A stretch of DNA of 64,000 bases from Moraxella sp035181385. Lineage in GTDB: Bacteria; Pseudomonadota; Gammaproteobacteria; Pseudomonadales; Moraxellaceae. A program made the translations under genes and the position numbers. Under the pieces are notes generated by a model that did no database searches, was not told where the DNA came from, and saw only the letters and a program-made list of their open reading frames with translations. Numbering within the stretch: the first letter of the stretch is position 1; each line of letters starts with the position of its first letter. This document shows, one piece after another, positions 40,520 through 49,665 of the stretch. Location of the stretch: the NCBI RefSeq assembly GCF_035181385.1, contig NZ_JAXCJK010000004.1:1-64000 (forward strand). Reading direction: 5' to 3'.

Positions 40520-41758
40520 TTAAATGTCTAAAATCAGACGCGCTGGGTCTTCGATCAGCTCTTTAATTGCCACCAAGAACTGCACCGCATCTTTACCATC
40601 AATCAGGCGATGATCATAAGACAATGCCAAATACATCATCGGCAAGATAACCACCTGACCATTAACCGCCATAGGGCGTTCGTTGATGGCGTGCATACCC
40701 AAGATGGCAGTTTGTGGTGGATTGATGATTGGGGTTGATAGCAATGAGCCAAACACACCACCGTTGGTGATGGTGAATGTACCACCAGTCATCTCTTCAA
40801 TAGACAGCTTGCCTTCTCTGGCCTTGACCGCATAATCACGAATACCGCCTTCAATGTCGGCCAAGCCCATGCCATCTGTATCACGAAGCACAGGCACCAC
40901 CAAACCACGATCAGACGATACCGCCACACCCACATCATAATAGCCATGATACACAATATCATCGCCATCAATAGAGGCATTCACCGCAGGGAAACGCTTC
41001 AATGCTTCGGTAGCAGCCTTAACAAACAGCGACATGAAACCAAGTTTTACGCCATGGCGTTTTTCAAACTGATCTTTATACTTGGCACGCAAGTCCATCA
41101 AAGGCTTCATATTGACTTCGTTAAAAGTGGTCAGCATCGCTGTTTCTTGGGTAGCAGACAGCAGACGCTCAGCGATACGCTTACGCAGGCGAGTCATTGG
41201 CACACGAGTCTCGGCACGCTCACCCACAGCGGTGGCAATCACACTACCAGAGGCGGTTTTAAGCGTTGGGTTGATCATGTCAGACTTGGTAACTCGCCCA
41301 CCACGACCCGAGCCTTGTACATCAGCAGGATCAACACCTGTCTCTTTGGCAGCTTTACGCACAGCTGGGCTTTGGTCTTTAAAGCTTTGTTCAGCATTTG
41401 CACCTTTTGGCTGTACAGGAGCAGCAACAGAGGCAGGGTCAATCGTTGTACCCTTAGCAGCTTCTGACTCAGACAGAGCCTCTGATGATGGTGCATCAGC
41501 ATCTTTGGCCACAGCAGAGGTTGCACCTGCTTCAAATTGAGCAATCACCTCAGCAGACAGTACAGTATCGTCCACGCCTTTGGCAATGCTGGTTACTACG
41601 CCATCATCAGGGGCAACAACTTCTAGCACAACTTTATCTGTCTCAATTTCAGCAAGCAGCTGGTCACGAGATACTTGCTCGCCCTCGGCAACATGCCACT
41701 CTACAATCGTGCCATCTTGTACTGATTCTGGGAATACAGGGGCTTTAATTTCAGCCAT
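40520..41758 (-). CDS. sucB: dihydrolipoyllysine succinyltransferase (E2 of 2-oxoglutarate dehydrogenase)
   Basis: 412 residues. One lipoyl domain (about 3-77) with the lipoylated Lys in E-T-D-K-V-V-L-E-V, an E/A/S/P-rich linker, an E3-binding domain (about 130-165, S-P-A-V-R-K-A-A) and the catalytic core (about 185-411) ending with Y-D-H-R-L-I-D-G-K-D. A single lipoyl domain fits SucB rather than AceF. Forms the core of the 2-oxoglutarate dehydrogenase complex. It follows sucA by about 75 bp that include a hairpin. Confidence 0.97.
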   Translation of the reverse strand: MAEIKAPVFPESVQDGTIVEWHVAEGEQVSRDQLLAEIETDKVVLEVVAPDDGVVTSIAKGVDDTVLSAEVIAQFEAGATSAVAKDADAPSSEALSESEAAKGTTIDPASVAAPVQPKGANAEQSFKDQSPAVRKAAKETGVDPADVQGSGRGGRVTKSDMINPTLKTASGSVIATAVGERAETRVPMTRLRKRIAERLLSATQETAMLTTFNEVNMKPLMDLRAKYKDQFEKRHGVKLGFMSLFVKAATEALKRFPAVNASIDGDDIVYHGYYDVGVAVSSDRGLVVPVLRDTDGMGLADIEGGIRDYAVKAREGKLSIEEMTGGTFTITNGGVFGSLLSTPIINPPQTAILGMHAINERPMAVNGQVVILPMMYLALSYDHRLIDGKDAVQFLVAIKELIEDPARLILDI

Positions 41759-41802
41759 GATAAACTCCTAGGTTTATAAATTTAATTAAAAAAATACAAA
41801 AC

Positions 41803-41827
41803 GCCAAACCAAAATACTCGGTTTGGC
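41803..41827 (-). terminator. hairpin between sucA and sucB
   Basis: GCCAAACC pairs with GGTTTGGC around 9 nt; minus strand continues into GTTTTGTATTTTTTT. Within an operon it more likely tunes sucB relative to sucA, or protects mRNA ends, than ends transcription. Confidence 0.5.
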
Positions 41828-41834
41828 AAGAATA

Positions 41835-44687
41835 TTACTTCAAATCGCCTACAGTTACGCCAAGTGCATCAGCAATCAATGCCTGCTGTTGGGCAGCATG
41901 AATCTTAGGTGAGCCCGTTGCAGGGGCTGCCGCAGCAGGGCGTGCCGCAGGGGCAGCAAGTTTGGCAGACTCAGTTGCCATGATGCGATACATCTCTGGT
42001 AGCAGGAAGTACCAAGCACCCTGATTTAAAGGCTCTTCTTGTGCCCACACGACATCAGCAAGATTTGGATATTTCGCCAATTCTTCTAAAATGCGTGCCT
42101 CTGGTAGCGGATAAAGCTGTTCAATACGCACAATCGCCACATGGTCCAGACCCAGCTTACGGCGTTGGTCAAGCAGCTCATAATACACCTTACCACCGCA
42201 CAGCACCATACGAGTTACTTTGTTGTTGTCTTGTGCATCAATCTCTGGCAATACGGTTTCAAATTTACCATCAGCAAGCTCTTCTAGCGTTGAGGTGGCA
42301 AGCGGATGACGCAATAGCGATTTGGGCGACATGACAATCAAAGGCTTGCGTGCAGGACGCACCACTTGACGACGCAACGCATGAAAAATCTGTGCAGGTG
42401 TCGTTGGTGTGATGACTTGCATATTGTCCTCAGCACACAACTGTAAATAACGCTCAAGACGAGCTGACGAATGCTCAGGACCCTGCCCCTCAAAGCCGTG
42501 AGGCAACAGCATGACCAGACCTGATAGGCGTTGCCATTTGGTTTCGCCTGATGAGATAAACTGGTCAATCACAACCTGTGCACCATTGGCAAAATCACCA
42601 AACTGAGCCTCCCAAACAATGAGAGCGTTTGGCATGGTGCTGGCATAGCCGTATTCAAAAGCAAGTACCGCCTCTTCTGACAGCAGTGAGTTATAGGTGG
42701 CAAAGCGTGCCTGCCCCTCACGAATGTGCTGTAATGGCACATAAAGACTGCCATCTTTTTGGTTATAAAGTTCGCTATGGCGATGCGAGAATGTACCACG
42801 ACCCACATCTTCGCCTGTGATACGCACAAGCAGACCCTCATCAACCAACGACGCATACGCCAAAGTCTCAGCTGCACCCCAGTTAAGTGGTTCTTGACCT
42901 GTTTGCATGGCAAGACGCTGTTCAATGACCTTGGCAACTTGACGCTGTAATTCAAAGCCTTCTGGCACTTTTGCCATCGCCTGACCATAGGATTTGAGCT
43001 TCTCAATATCCACGCCAGTTTGCCAGTCGTCTTCTAGTTTATGTCCGATATAGGGTTTCCAATCCACAAACAAACTGATATCTGGGTCTTTGGCAAGCCC
43101 TCTTGCCACATCTTGACCATTATCAAGTGCCACACGATAGCCATCTTCAATCTGACCGCTTTGCTCTTGATTGATGATGCCTTCTGCCACCAATTTGTTG
43201 GCATACTGCGTGCGTGTGGTTGGTAGCTTTTTGATGATTTGATACATCAAAGGTTGGGTTGCTGATGGCTCGTCTGATTCATTATGACCATTACGGCGGT
43301 AACAAACAATATCAAGCACGATATCACGACCAAATTCATGACGATAATCCACCAACAGCTGAGCAGCAAATACCACAGCTTCTGGGTCATCGCCATTAAC
43401 ATGCAAAATTGGTGCATGAACCATCTTCGCCACATCGGTGCAGTATTCTGTTGAACGAGCATCTTCTGGACGGCTAGTGGTAAAGCCAACTTGGTTATTA
43501 ATCACAATGTGCAAAGTGCCACCTGTCTTATAGGCACGAGTTTGCGACATTTGGAAAGTTTCTTGGTTGACACCTTGACCTGCAAAAGCAGCATCGCCAT
43601 GCACCACGATTGGCAACACGGTTTTGTTGTCAATTTCATAGCCATATTTTTCAGAACGACGAGCTTGGCGTGCTCGTACAGAACCCAACATCACAGGTGA
43701 GACAATCTCCAAATGCGATGGGTTATAAGCCAATGCCAAGTGCAGTTCGCCACCTTTGGTGATGACATTTGAGCTAAACCCATTATGATATTTAACATCT
43801 CCTGAGCCAATGGTTGGTTGTACTTTACCATCAAATTCATCAAATAAGGCAGCAGGGTTTTTACCCATGATGTTCACAAGCAGATTCAGACGACCACGGT
43901 GAGCCATACCAATGACAACCTCTTTGGCACCATAATCGCCAACACGCTGAATCATCTCATGTACCGCAGGAATGAAGCTCTCGCCACCCTCTAGACCAAA
44001 GCGTTTTACCCCTGTATATTTACGCGCAAGGTATTTTTCCAAACCCTCAGCAGCGGTCAGGCGGTCAAAGATTTCTAGCTTTTTATCCTTATCAAAACGG
44101 ATATGCCCCTGATTGGATTCGATATAGTTTTCAATCCATTTTTTTTCGGTTGCTGTAAAGACATGCATATACTCATAGCCGATGCTACCACAGTAGATGC
44201 GTTCACAGATTTCAATGATTTCACGCAAAGTGGCTTCTTGCTTGCCAATACTCATCAAATTGGTTGGGAAAACCGTATCAAGATCAGCCTCAGACAAACC
44301 ATGATATGCCAAAGTCAAATCTTCAATCTCTGGGCGTTTTTGCAAACCCAAAGGATCCAGGTTTGCCACACGATGGCCACGACGACGGTAAGCAGAGATG
44401 AGCTGCTGCACACCCATTTGTTTTGGATCACAGTTGCTGTCTGTTTGCACCAAACGACCTTTGGTCTGGTTGCGAGCAAGCAATAAATACTGCTCTTTGA
44501 TCGCATTATGTGGTGCATCAGTGTCAACACGATAGTCTGCAAAATATGCTTGCCATTCTTCACTGACACTGTCTTTATCTGCCAAATAATCCTCGTACAA
44601 CGCCTCAATATACGCTGCACCGTCCGCTGCCAATTCGGTGTTTTGATATGCCACCGTATTTTTACTGTTTGTCATAGTTTTCGCCAT
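41835..44687 (-). CDS. sucA: 2-oxoglutarate dehydrogenase E1 component
   Basis: 950 residues, near the 930 expected. The thiamine-diphosphate site includes G-M-A-H-R-G-R-L-N (about 250-258), V-V-H-G-D-A-A-F-A-G-Q-G (about 360-371) and N-Q-V-G-F-T-T-S (about 397-404); the C-terminal half has H-G-F-E-G-Q-G-P-E-H-S-S-A-R. Oxidatively decarboxylates 2-oxoglutarate. The last 45 residues include an unusual A-A-P-A-A-R-P-A-A-A-A-P-A insertion. It has its own promoter region, since a terminator separates it from sdhB. Confidence 0.97.
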   Translation of the reverse strand: MAKTMTNSKNTVAYQNTELAADGAAYIEALYEDYLADKDSVSEEWQAYFADYRVDTDAPHNAIKEQYLLLARNQTKGRLVQTDSNCDPKQMGVQQLISAYRRRGHRVANLDPLGLQKRPEIEDLTLAYHGLSEADLDTVFPTNLMSIGKQEATLREIIEICERIYCGSIGYEYMHVFTATEKKWIENYIESNQGHIRFDKDKKLEIFDRLTAAEGLEKYLARKYTGVKRFGLEGGESFIPAVHEMIQRVGDYGAKEVVIGMAHRGRLNLLVNIMGKNPAALFDEFDGKVQPTIGSGDVKYHNGFSSNVITKGGELHLALAYNPSHLEIVSPVMLGSVRARQARRSEKYGYEIDNKTVLPIVVHGDAAFAGQGVNQETFQMSQTRAYKTGGTLHIVINNQVGFTTSRPEDARSTEYCTDVAKMVHAPILHVNGDDPEAVVFAAQLLVDYRHEFGRDIVLDIVCYRRNGHNESDEPSATQPLMYQIIKKLPTTRTQYANKLVAEGIINQEQSGQIEDGYRVALDNGQDVARGLAKDPDISLFVDWKPYIGHKLEDDWQTGVDIEKLKSYGQAMAKVPEGFELQRQVAKVIEQRLAMQTGQEPLNWGAAETLAYASLVDEGLLVRITGEDVGRGTFSHRHSELYNQKDGSLYVPLQHIREGQARFATYNSLLSEEAVLAFEYGYASTMPNALIVWEAQFGDFANGAQVVIDQFISSGETKWQRLSGLVMLLPHGFEGQGPEHSSARLERYLQLCAEDNMQVITPTTPAQIFHALRRQVVRPARKPLIVMSPKSLLRHPLATSTLEELADGKFETVLPEIDAQDNNKVTRMVLCGGKVYYELLDQRRKLGLDHVAIVRIEQLYPLPEARILEELAKYPNLADVVWAQEEPLNQGAWYFLLPEMYRIMATESAKLAAPAARPAAAAPATGSPKIHAAQQQALIADALGVTVGDLK

Positions 44688-45109
44688 TTCTTTGGGAATT
44701 TTTAGGATAAATCATTGTTAATCGTTGAAAAAAACTCTCAACACCGATCAAAATATCTACCGATACGCCTGAGTATTTTTATAAGACGCATATCAACTGT
44801 ATAGTGTACGCCATTTCACACAAGATAACAAGTTGCAATGTTTTTAAAAATGTATATGGTCGTAAAATTTCGTAAAAAATTCCCATTTAAATTATCAATC
44901 ACCAGCTTTTGGCAAAAAATTTTATAAAACTTAAATTTTTGACCGTACTTTTTTATCATGTATTTTATCAAATCATCCAACCAAATAAAAATGAGCCAGC
45001 TTTTATCAATCAGCCATCAATCAGCCATCAATCAGCCAACAGTTCTTATCAATTTTTATCATTGATCATAAATCCTAGCAACACTTTTTTGGTCTAAACC
45101 AAGCAAAGC
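44688..45109 (-). other. sucA upstream region
   Basis: Some 420 bp without a gene. It must hold the sucA promoter, which I cannot place with confidence. Three tandem copies of an 11-bp unit AATCAGCCATC (45008-45040, the third with one change) are the only clear structure. A 62-codon frame on the plus strand shows no coding character. Confidence 0.5.
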
Positions 45110-45140
45110 AAAAAAGGTCTTATCAAAAGATAAGACCTTA
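45110..45140 (-). terminator. terminator of sdhCDAB
   Basis: AAGGTCTTATC and GATAAGACCTT form an 11-bp perfect stem with a 4-nt loop, followed on the minus strand by six T, 18 bp after the sdhB stop. It separates sdh from suc transcription. Confidence 0.88.
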
Positions 45141-45157
45141 AATACATCAAACAGTCA

Positions 45158-45868
45158 CTAACCTGCTACATCAAGCAACATATTGCGGATATGGCCGATG
45201 GCTTTGGTTGGGTTTAGACCCTTTGGACAAACCGACACACAGTTCATGATACCACGGCAACGGAACAGGCTAAACGGGTCATCAAGACGAGCAAGTCGTG
45301 CTTGGGTATCGCTGTCACGGCTATCAATGATGAAACGATAACCGTTAAGTAGTGCTGATGGGCCAAGGAACTTGTCTGGATTCCACCAAAATGACGGACA
45401 AGAAGTTGAACAGCACGCACATAAAATACACTCATAAAGACCATTGAGTTTTTCACGGTCTTCTGGTGACTGCAAACGCTCTTTTGGTGGTGCAGGCTGG
45501 CTGTTGATTAGGTAAGGGTGAACTTTTTCGTACTGAGCGTAGAACTGGTTCATGTCCACAACCAAATCTTTAATCACAGGCAAGCCAGGCAGTGGGCGTA
45601 CGACAATCTTATTTGGCAGGGTGTTCATATTAATCAAACACGCCAAGCCATTTTTGCCATTGATATTCATGCCATCTGAACCACAAATACCCTCACGGCA
45701 AGAGCGACGGAATGTCAAAGTTTCGTCAATTTTTTTTAAACGCAACAACACATCAAGTAGCATACGGTCGCTTTCTAGCAGCTCAATCTCGTAAGTCTGC
45801 ATATAAGGGGCGTTGTCTTTGTCTGGGTCGTAGCGATAAATCTCTACAATGCGAGTGCCTCGACTCAT
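45158..45868 (-). CDS. sdhB: succinate dehydrogenase iron-sulfur subunit
   Basis: 236 residues from ATG 45868, preceded by GAGAAGG; an in-frame TTG at 45883 is less likely. [2Fe-2S] ligands in C-R-E-G-I-C-G-S-D-G (about 56-65) plus a later Cys near 76, then C-I-L-C-A-C-C-S-T-S-C-P (about 149-160) and C-R-x-I-M-N-C-x-x-x-C-P (about 206-217) for the [4Fe-4S] and [3Fe-4S] clusters. Carries electrons from SdhA flavin to quinone. Last gene of sdhCDAB. Confidence 0.97.
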   Translation of the reverse strand: MSRGTRIVEIYRYDPDKDNAPYMQTYEIELLESDRMLLDVLLRLKKIDETLTFRRSCREGICGSDGMNINGKNGLACLINMNTLPNKIVVRPLPGLPVIKDLVVDMNQFYAQYEKVHPYLINSQPAPPKERLQSPEDREKLNGLYECILCACCSTSCPSFWWNPDKFLGPSALLNGYRFIIDSRDSDTQARLARLDDPFSLFRCRGIMNCVSVCPKGLNPTKAIGHIRNMLLDVAG

Positions 45869-45968
45869 AGTCCTTCTCCACAAAAATATTCGGTATGAAA
45901 CTTAGGCTGATGACACAAAAAAATATTATTATTGGCTGTCAGCCTAAGTTCATTGATAAAATCATTAA

Positions 45969-47819
45969 TTAGAAAGTACGAACCCGTGGTTCACAGTAGT
46001 CCACAGTCAGTGGTTTTTTGCGAACTGGCTTATAAATCACGCGGTTATTCTCTGAATACCAAAGCGTATGCTTCATCCATTCATGATCATTACGACCCAA
46101 TGGTGCATAATCATCATCAGCAGGACGCTCATAGTCTAATACAGAGTGAGCACCACGGCATTCATGACGAAGGGCTGCTGACAACATGGTTGCTTTGGCA
46201 ACTTCATAAAGGTTGGCAACTTCTAAGGCTTCAATGCGTGCAGTATTAAAGACGGCAGACTTGTCTTTTAGGTGAATATTGGCAACTTTTGGTGCTATCG
46301 CCAAAATCTTTTCAACCCCTTCGTCCATCAAAGCTTGGGTACGGAACACGCCAGCATGAGATTGCATGATGTTGCGAATCTCATCAGCCACCTCTTGAGC
46401 GTTGTAGCCTTCAGTAGAGTTTTGTAATTTGTCAAGGCGTGCTTGGGTAAAATCAAGGACGCGTGGATTAAGTGGCTTGTAGCTACGGTCAGACTTAGCA
46501 AATTCATCAAGAATGTGCTGACCTGCTGCACGACCAAATACCACAAGGTCAAGCAGTGAGTTGGTGCCCAGACGGTTCGCACCATGAACAGATACGCACG
46601 CACATTCACCAATGGCATACAGACCCTTAATGATACGACCCTCAGTATACAGACCTTGCTCGTCCACATGACCATCTAGTACAGGTACAGTAACCTGACC
46701 GTGGATATTGGTTGGAATACCGCCCATCATGTAGTGAATCGTTGGCACAACTGGTACTGGCTCTTTGGTGATGTCCACATTAGCAAAGTTATGACTGATC
46801 TCAAATACCGAAGGCAGACGCTTCATGATTTCAGCATGACCTAAGTGTGTCATGTCCATCACGATGTAATCACCATTAGGACCACAACCACGACCTTCTT
46901 TAATCTCTTGGTCCATAGAACGAGAGACAAAGTCACGAGGTGCAAGGTCTTTTAGTGTTGGGGCATAACGCTCCATGAACGCTTCACCATGCTTATTACG
47001 CAAGATAGCACCCTCACCACGGCAACCTTCGGTCAATAACACCCCAGCACCTGCCACACCCGTTGGGTGGAATTGCCAAAACTCCATGTCTTGTAATGGA
47101 ATGCCAGCACGCACCACCATGCCCAGACCATCACCTGTATTGATATAAGCATTGGTAGACGCTTTAAATATACGGCCTGCACCACCTGTAGCAAGAACAG
47201 TCGTTTGAGCTTGGAATACTGAGATATTGCCAGTTTCTTGGTCAAGAGCCACCACGCCATTGATGTTGCCTTCTGAGTCTTTAATAAGATCAAGTGCAAT
47301 CCATTCAACAAAAAATTGGGTGCCTTTTTCAAGGTTTTTTTGATATAAAGTATGAAGCAACGCATGTCCTGTACGGTCAGCAGCTGCACACGCACGAGGT
47401 ACCGCCTTTTCACCATAGTTGGCAGAGTGCCCACCAAATGGGCGTTGATAAATGGTGCCATCTGCGTTACGATCAAAAGGCATTCCCATGTGTTCTAGCT
47501 CATAGACGACTTTTGGTGCTTCACGGCACATATATTCAATAGCGTCTTGGTCGCCCAGCCAATCAGAGCCTTTCACAGTATCATAAAAGTGAAAATGCCA
47601 ATTGTCATTACTCATGTTGCCCAAAGATGCACCGATGCCACCTTGTGCAGCCACAGTGTGCGAGCGAGTTGGGAAAACCTTAGTCAGTACCGCAACTTTC
47701 ATACCGCCTTCTACAAGCTGTAATGACGCACGCATACCTGAACCGCCACCACCAACAATGACTGCATCAAAGTTGAGCGTGGGGATATTATTGATTGTAT
47801 TATCTTGTGCTGATGCCAT
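45969..47819 (-). CDS. sdhA: succinate dehydrogenase flavoprotein subunit
   Basis: 616 residues. FAD-binding V-G-G-G-G-S-G-M-R-A (about 22-31), the covalent-flavin His in S-H-T-V-A-A-Q-G-G (about 53-61), active-site H-P-T-G (about 251-254), R-x-x-x-x-E-G-R-G-C-G-P and the substrate His/Arg region H-G-A-N-R-L-G-T-N-S (about 405-414). Oxidises succinate to fumarate. It sits between sdhD and sdhB with short spacers. Confidence 0.98.
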   Translation of the reverse strand: MASAQDNTINNIPTLNFDAVIVGGGGSGMRASLQLVEGGMKVAVLTKVFPTRSHTVAAQGGIGASLGNMSNDNWHFHFYDTVKGSDWLGDQDAIEYMCREAPKVVYELEHMGMPFDRNADGTIYQRPFGGHSANYGEKAVPRACAAADRTGHALLHTLYQKNLEKGTQFFVEWIALDLIKDSEGNINGVVALDQETGNISVFQAQTTVLATGGAGRIFKASTNAYINTGDGLGMVVRAGIPLQDMEFWQFHPTGVAGAGVLLTEGCRGEGAILRNKHGEAFMERYAPTLKDLAPRDFVSRSMDQEIKEGRGCGPNGDYIVMDMTHLGHAEIMKRLPSVFEISHNFANVDITKEPVPVVPTIHYMMGGIPTNIHGQVTVPVLDGHVDEQGLYTEGRIIKGLYAIGECACVSVHGANRLGTNSLLDLVVFGRAAGQHILDEFAKSDRSYKPLNPRVLDFTQARLDKLQNSTEGYNAQEVADEIRNIMQSHAGVFRTQALMDEGVEKILAIAPKVANIHLKDKSAVFNTARIEALEVANLYEVAKATMLSAALRHECRGAHSVLDYERPADDDYAPLGRNDHEWMKHTLWYSENNRVIYKPVRKKPLTVDYCEPRVRTF

Positions 47820-47865
47820 GTTAATTCCTAAAATATTATCAATTTATCAGATGATGATCGGCAGA

Positions 47866-48222
47866 TTACCAAAAAATCATCACGCCCCAGAACAGATACA
47901 CCAAAACAGCGATGATCACCACTGCTTGTAGCACCAAACGCAGACCTGATGATTTTACATAGTCAGTAAACACCGTCCACATACCCACCCACGCATGAAA
48001 CACGAGCGATAAAATCATCACAAGGCTAAACAGCTTCATGGGCAAGCTCATCATAAAGCCATGCCAAGTGTCGTAATTGACATCATTAAATAAGAAAAAT
48101 CCTACAACAACCAGTGCATACACCGCAAGAACAACCGCACTGATGCGTTGTAAAATCCAATCTCGTGAGCCTGAGCCCGTCAAGCCTGTTGCACTTTTGA
48201 TACCTGAATTATTTCTAGCCAT
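47866..48222 (-). CDS. sdhD: succinate dehydrogenase membrane anchor subunit
   Basis: 118 residues from ATG 48222, which overlaps the sdhC stop (TAATG). Three membrane helices. S-R-D-W-I-L-Q-R-I-S-A (about 18-28) and H-A-W-V-G-M-W-x-V-x-x-D-Y (about 80-92), with the haem/quinone-site Asp-Tyr, are typical. The open frame could start at 48237, but that would run into sdhC. Anchors SdhAB to the inner membrane. Confidence 0.94.
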   Translation of the reverse strand: MARNNSGIKSATGLTGSGSRDWILQRISAVVLAVYALVVVGFFLFNDVNYDTWHGFMMSLPMKLFSLVMILSLVFHAWVGMWTVFTDYVKSSGLRLVLQAVVIIAVLVYLFWGVMIFW

Positions 48223-48611
48223 TAGAACATCACCCATACAAACGAAGCCACAATCAAGGCCGCTGCAATCACAAAGCTCACAACTGCAGCAGTCTTGCCA
48301 GACTTAAATTCTTCATTCATGCCAAGGTCAGCAAGCAAATGTTTGCAGCCCATCACAAAGTGATAAGCCGTTGCCGCCACAAAAACCCATGCCACAAAAC
48401 GAACCAACAAATTATCAAATACCGAAGCAAAGCTTTCAGGCGATGATAATGATGTTTGCAGAACGCATAGCATCACAGGAACAAGTAAAAACAGCACAAT
48501 GCCAGAAACACGGTGCAAAATAGAAGCCATTGCAATCGGAGATTTTGAGTTCACCGCAATCACTTGGCTTAAAGGTAGGTTAATCGGTCGGTTGCTTTTC
48601 ACAGCGGGCAT
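48222..48611 (-). CDS. sdhC: succinate dehydrogenase cytochrome b556 subunit
   Basis: 129 residues, three membrane helices. N-terminal R-P-I-N-L-P-L, then S-I-x-H-R-V-S-G-I (about 31-38) for quinone binding, and H-x-x-x-G-x-x-H-L-x-x-D (about 84-95) with the haem-ligand His. First gene of sdhCDAB, transcribed divergently from gltA over a 1.05-kb spacer. Confidence 0.95.
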   Translation of the reverse strand: MPAVKSNRPINLPLSQVIAVNSKSPIAMASILHRVSGIVLFLLVPVMLCVLQTSLSSPESFASVFDNLLVRFVAWVFVAATAYHFVMGCKHLLADLGMNEEFKSGKTAAVVSFVIAAALIVASFVWVMF

Positions 48612-49266
48612 CCTTATCTAATTAACGCCGCAAAGGGCAAGGAGAGCTGGCTGACAAAGGAAGCTCCAAATGCACATTTGTTTTGTGTTGTTCAATCCTA
48701 AATACTAAACAATAAGGCAAATGAAGACCTTTAATGATCGGATTTAACACATTTTCTTAATAAAACAAATTGCACCTAAGAGTCAAAACCCTACACAGCG
48801 AACACCATCAAAAAAAAATTGAAAATACTTTTAAATCATAATCAATGAACCAAACCATCTGCCATCATGGCAGGCAAAACTTGCATGAAAGTTTTGCCAA
48901 CAGCTTGATATTGCAAGTGATTATCGTTTATAAAAGCAGGTTGGTAAATATCGGAATTATAAAACGCTTGGCGAAATTTTACAAACAAATTTGGGCATTT
49001 TTGTTAAAAATGTGGCAATTTTTTGTAACTAATAAAAAACAATCGCAACATCACAACAAAATTTAATCAATACCATCTAATTAATACCAAAAAATCTTTA
49101 CCATCAAATCTTGCACCGCCTGTGGCGTTGTCATCAAGATTTGGTTTAATATCTGGCTATAAAGAACTTTTAAGCAATCGTTATAAGCAATGTTTTAGTA
49201 GTTTTAGTATTAATGTTTTAGTATTTGAGTGATTTTTATAAATTTTTATCAACAAATGTGATCAAT

Positions 49267-49294
49267 CAATTGTTACAAATCAATTGTTACAAAT
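49267..49294 (+). repeat. two perfect 14-bp direct repeats (CAATTGTTACAAAT)
   Basis: Two adjacent identical copies, each containing the palindrome CAATTG, about 370 bp before gltA and upstream of the candidate gltA promoter. A duplicated protein-binding site is one reading. Confidence 0.85.
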
Positions 49295-49545
49295 AATGTC
49301 ATGATGAACAAAAGCCCTTGTCAAAATACAAAATTTTTCCTACAATCACTGCATACAATTTATCACAACTGGCACAACAGCTCTTCATTTTTTCAAATTT
49401 TTTGTTGGCAATAACCACGCTAAAACAGGTGTTTTGAGAAATTTTTGTGATGAATGCTTGTAAGTTGTGCAAAGTTTTTGTATCATCAGCACACCAGCTG
49501 TTCAATGCGTACTTTTTTTACGCACAAAAACACCAAACAAGGATG

Positions 49546-49578
49546 TCGCATCTTGAATAAAGGCTTATGAAGATGCGA
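49546..49578 (+). promoter_or_regulatory. hairpin in the gltA leader
   Basis: TCGCATCTT (49546-49554) pairs perfectly with AAGATGCGA (49570-49578). It lies in the predicted gltA 5' leader, about 90 bp before the ATG and without a T run, so regulation of RNA stability or translation is more likely than termination. Confidence 0.5.
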
Positions 49579-49665
49579 TTTAACTCGTCAGTTTTCATTT
49601 TTAGTTTGCCATGATGGCAGACCAAGATGCAAACATAGGACATTCACAACCAGAAGAGGTTTATC

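Larger units (their letters stand above)
48612..49665. promoter_or_regulatory. divergent sdhC-gltA control region
   Basis: A 1,054-bp spacer, AT-rich, with no convincing gene (two frames of 68-73 codons have no coding character). A possible sdhC promoter is TTGACT-17-TTATTA on the minus strand (48758-48786); a possible gltA promoter is TTGTAA-17-TATCAT (49458-49486). A 15-bp palindrome CTGCCATCATGGCAG (48859-48873) recurs with one change, in opposite orientation, at 49606-49620. Other structures: inverted repeat CAAATCTTG (49105-49113 and 49135-49143) and a 14-bp direct repeat. Confidence 0.65.

Noticed and set aside
42569..43006. 145-codon frame inside sucA
   Set aside because: Same-strand shifted frame within a well-conserved gene; no ribosome site or domain.
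45008..45040. 11-bp tandem repeat as a mobile-element end or iteron array
   Set aside because: Only three short copies and no neighbouring replication or transposition gene.
48845..49066. 73-codon plus-strand frame in the sdhC-gltA spacer
   Set aside because: It contains the palindrome and a hairpin, shows no domain and has no ribosome site.
49299..49505. 68-codon minus-strand frame in the sdhC-gltA spacer
   Set aside because: Odd composition with scattered Cys, no ribosome site, and it overlaps the candidate gltA promoter.
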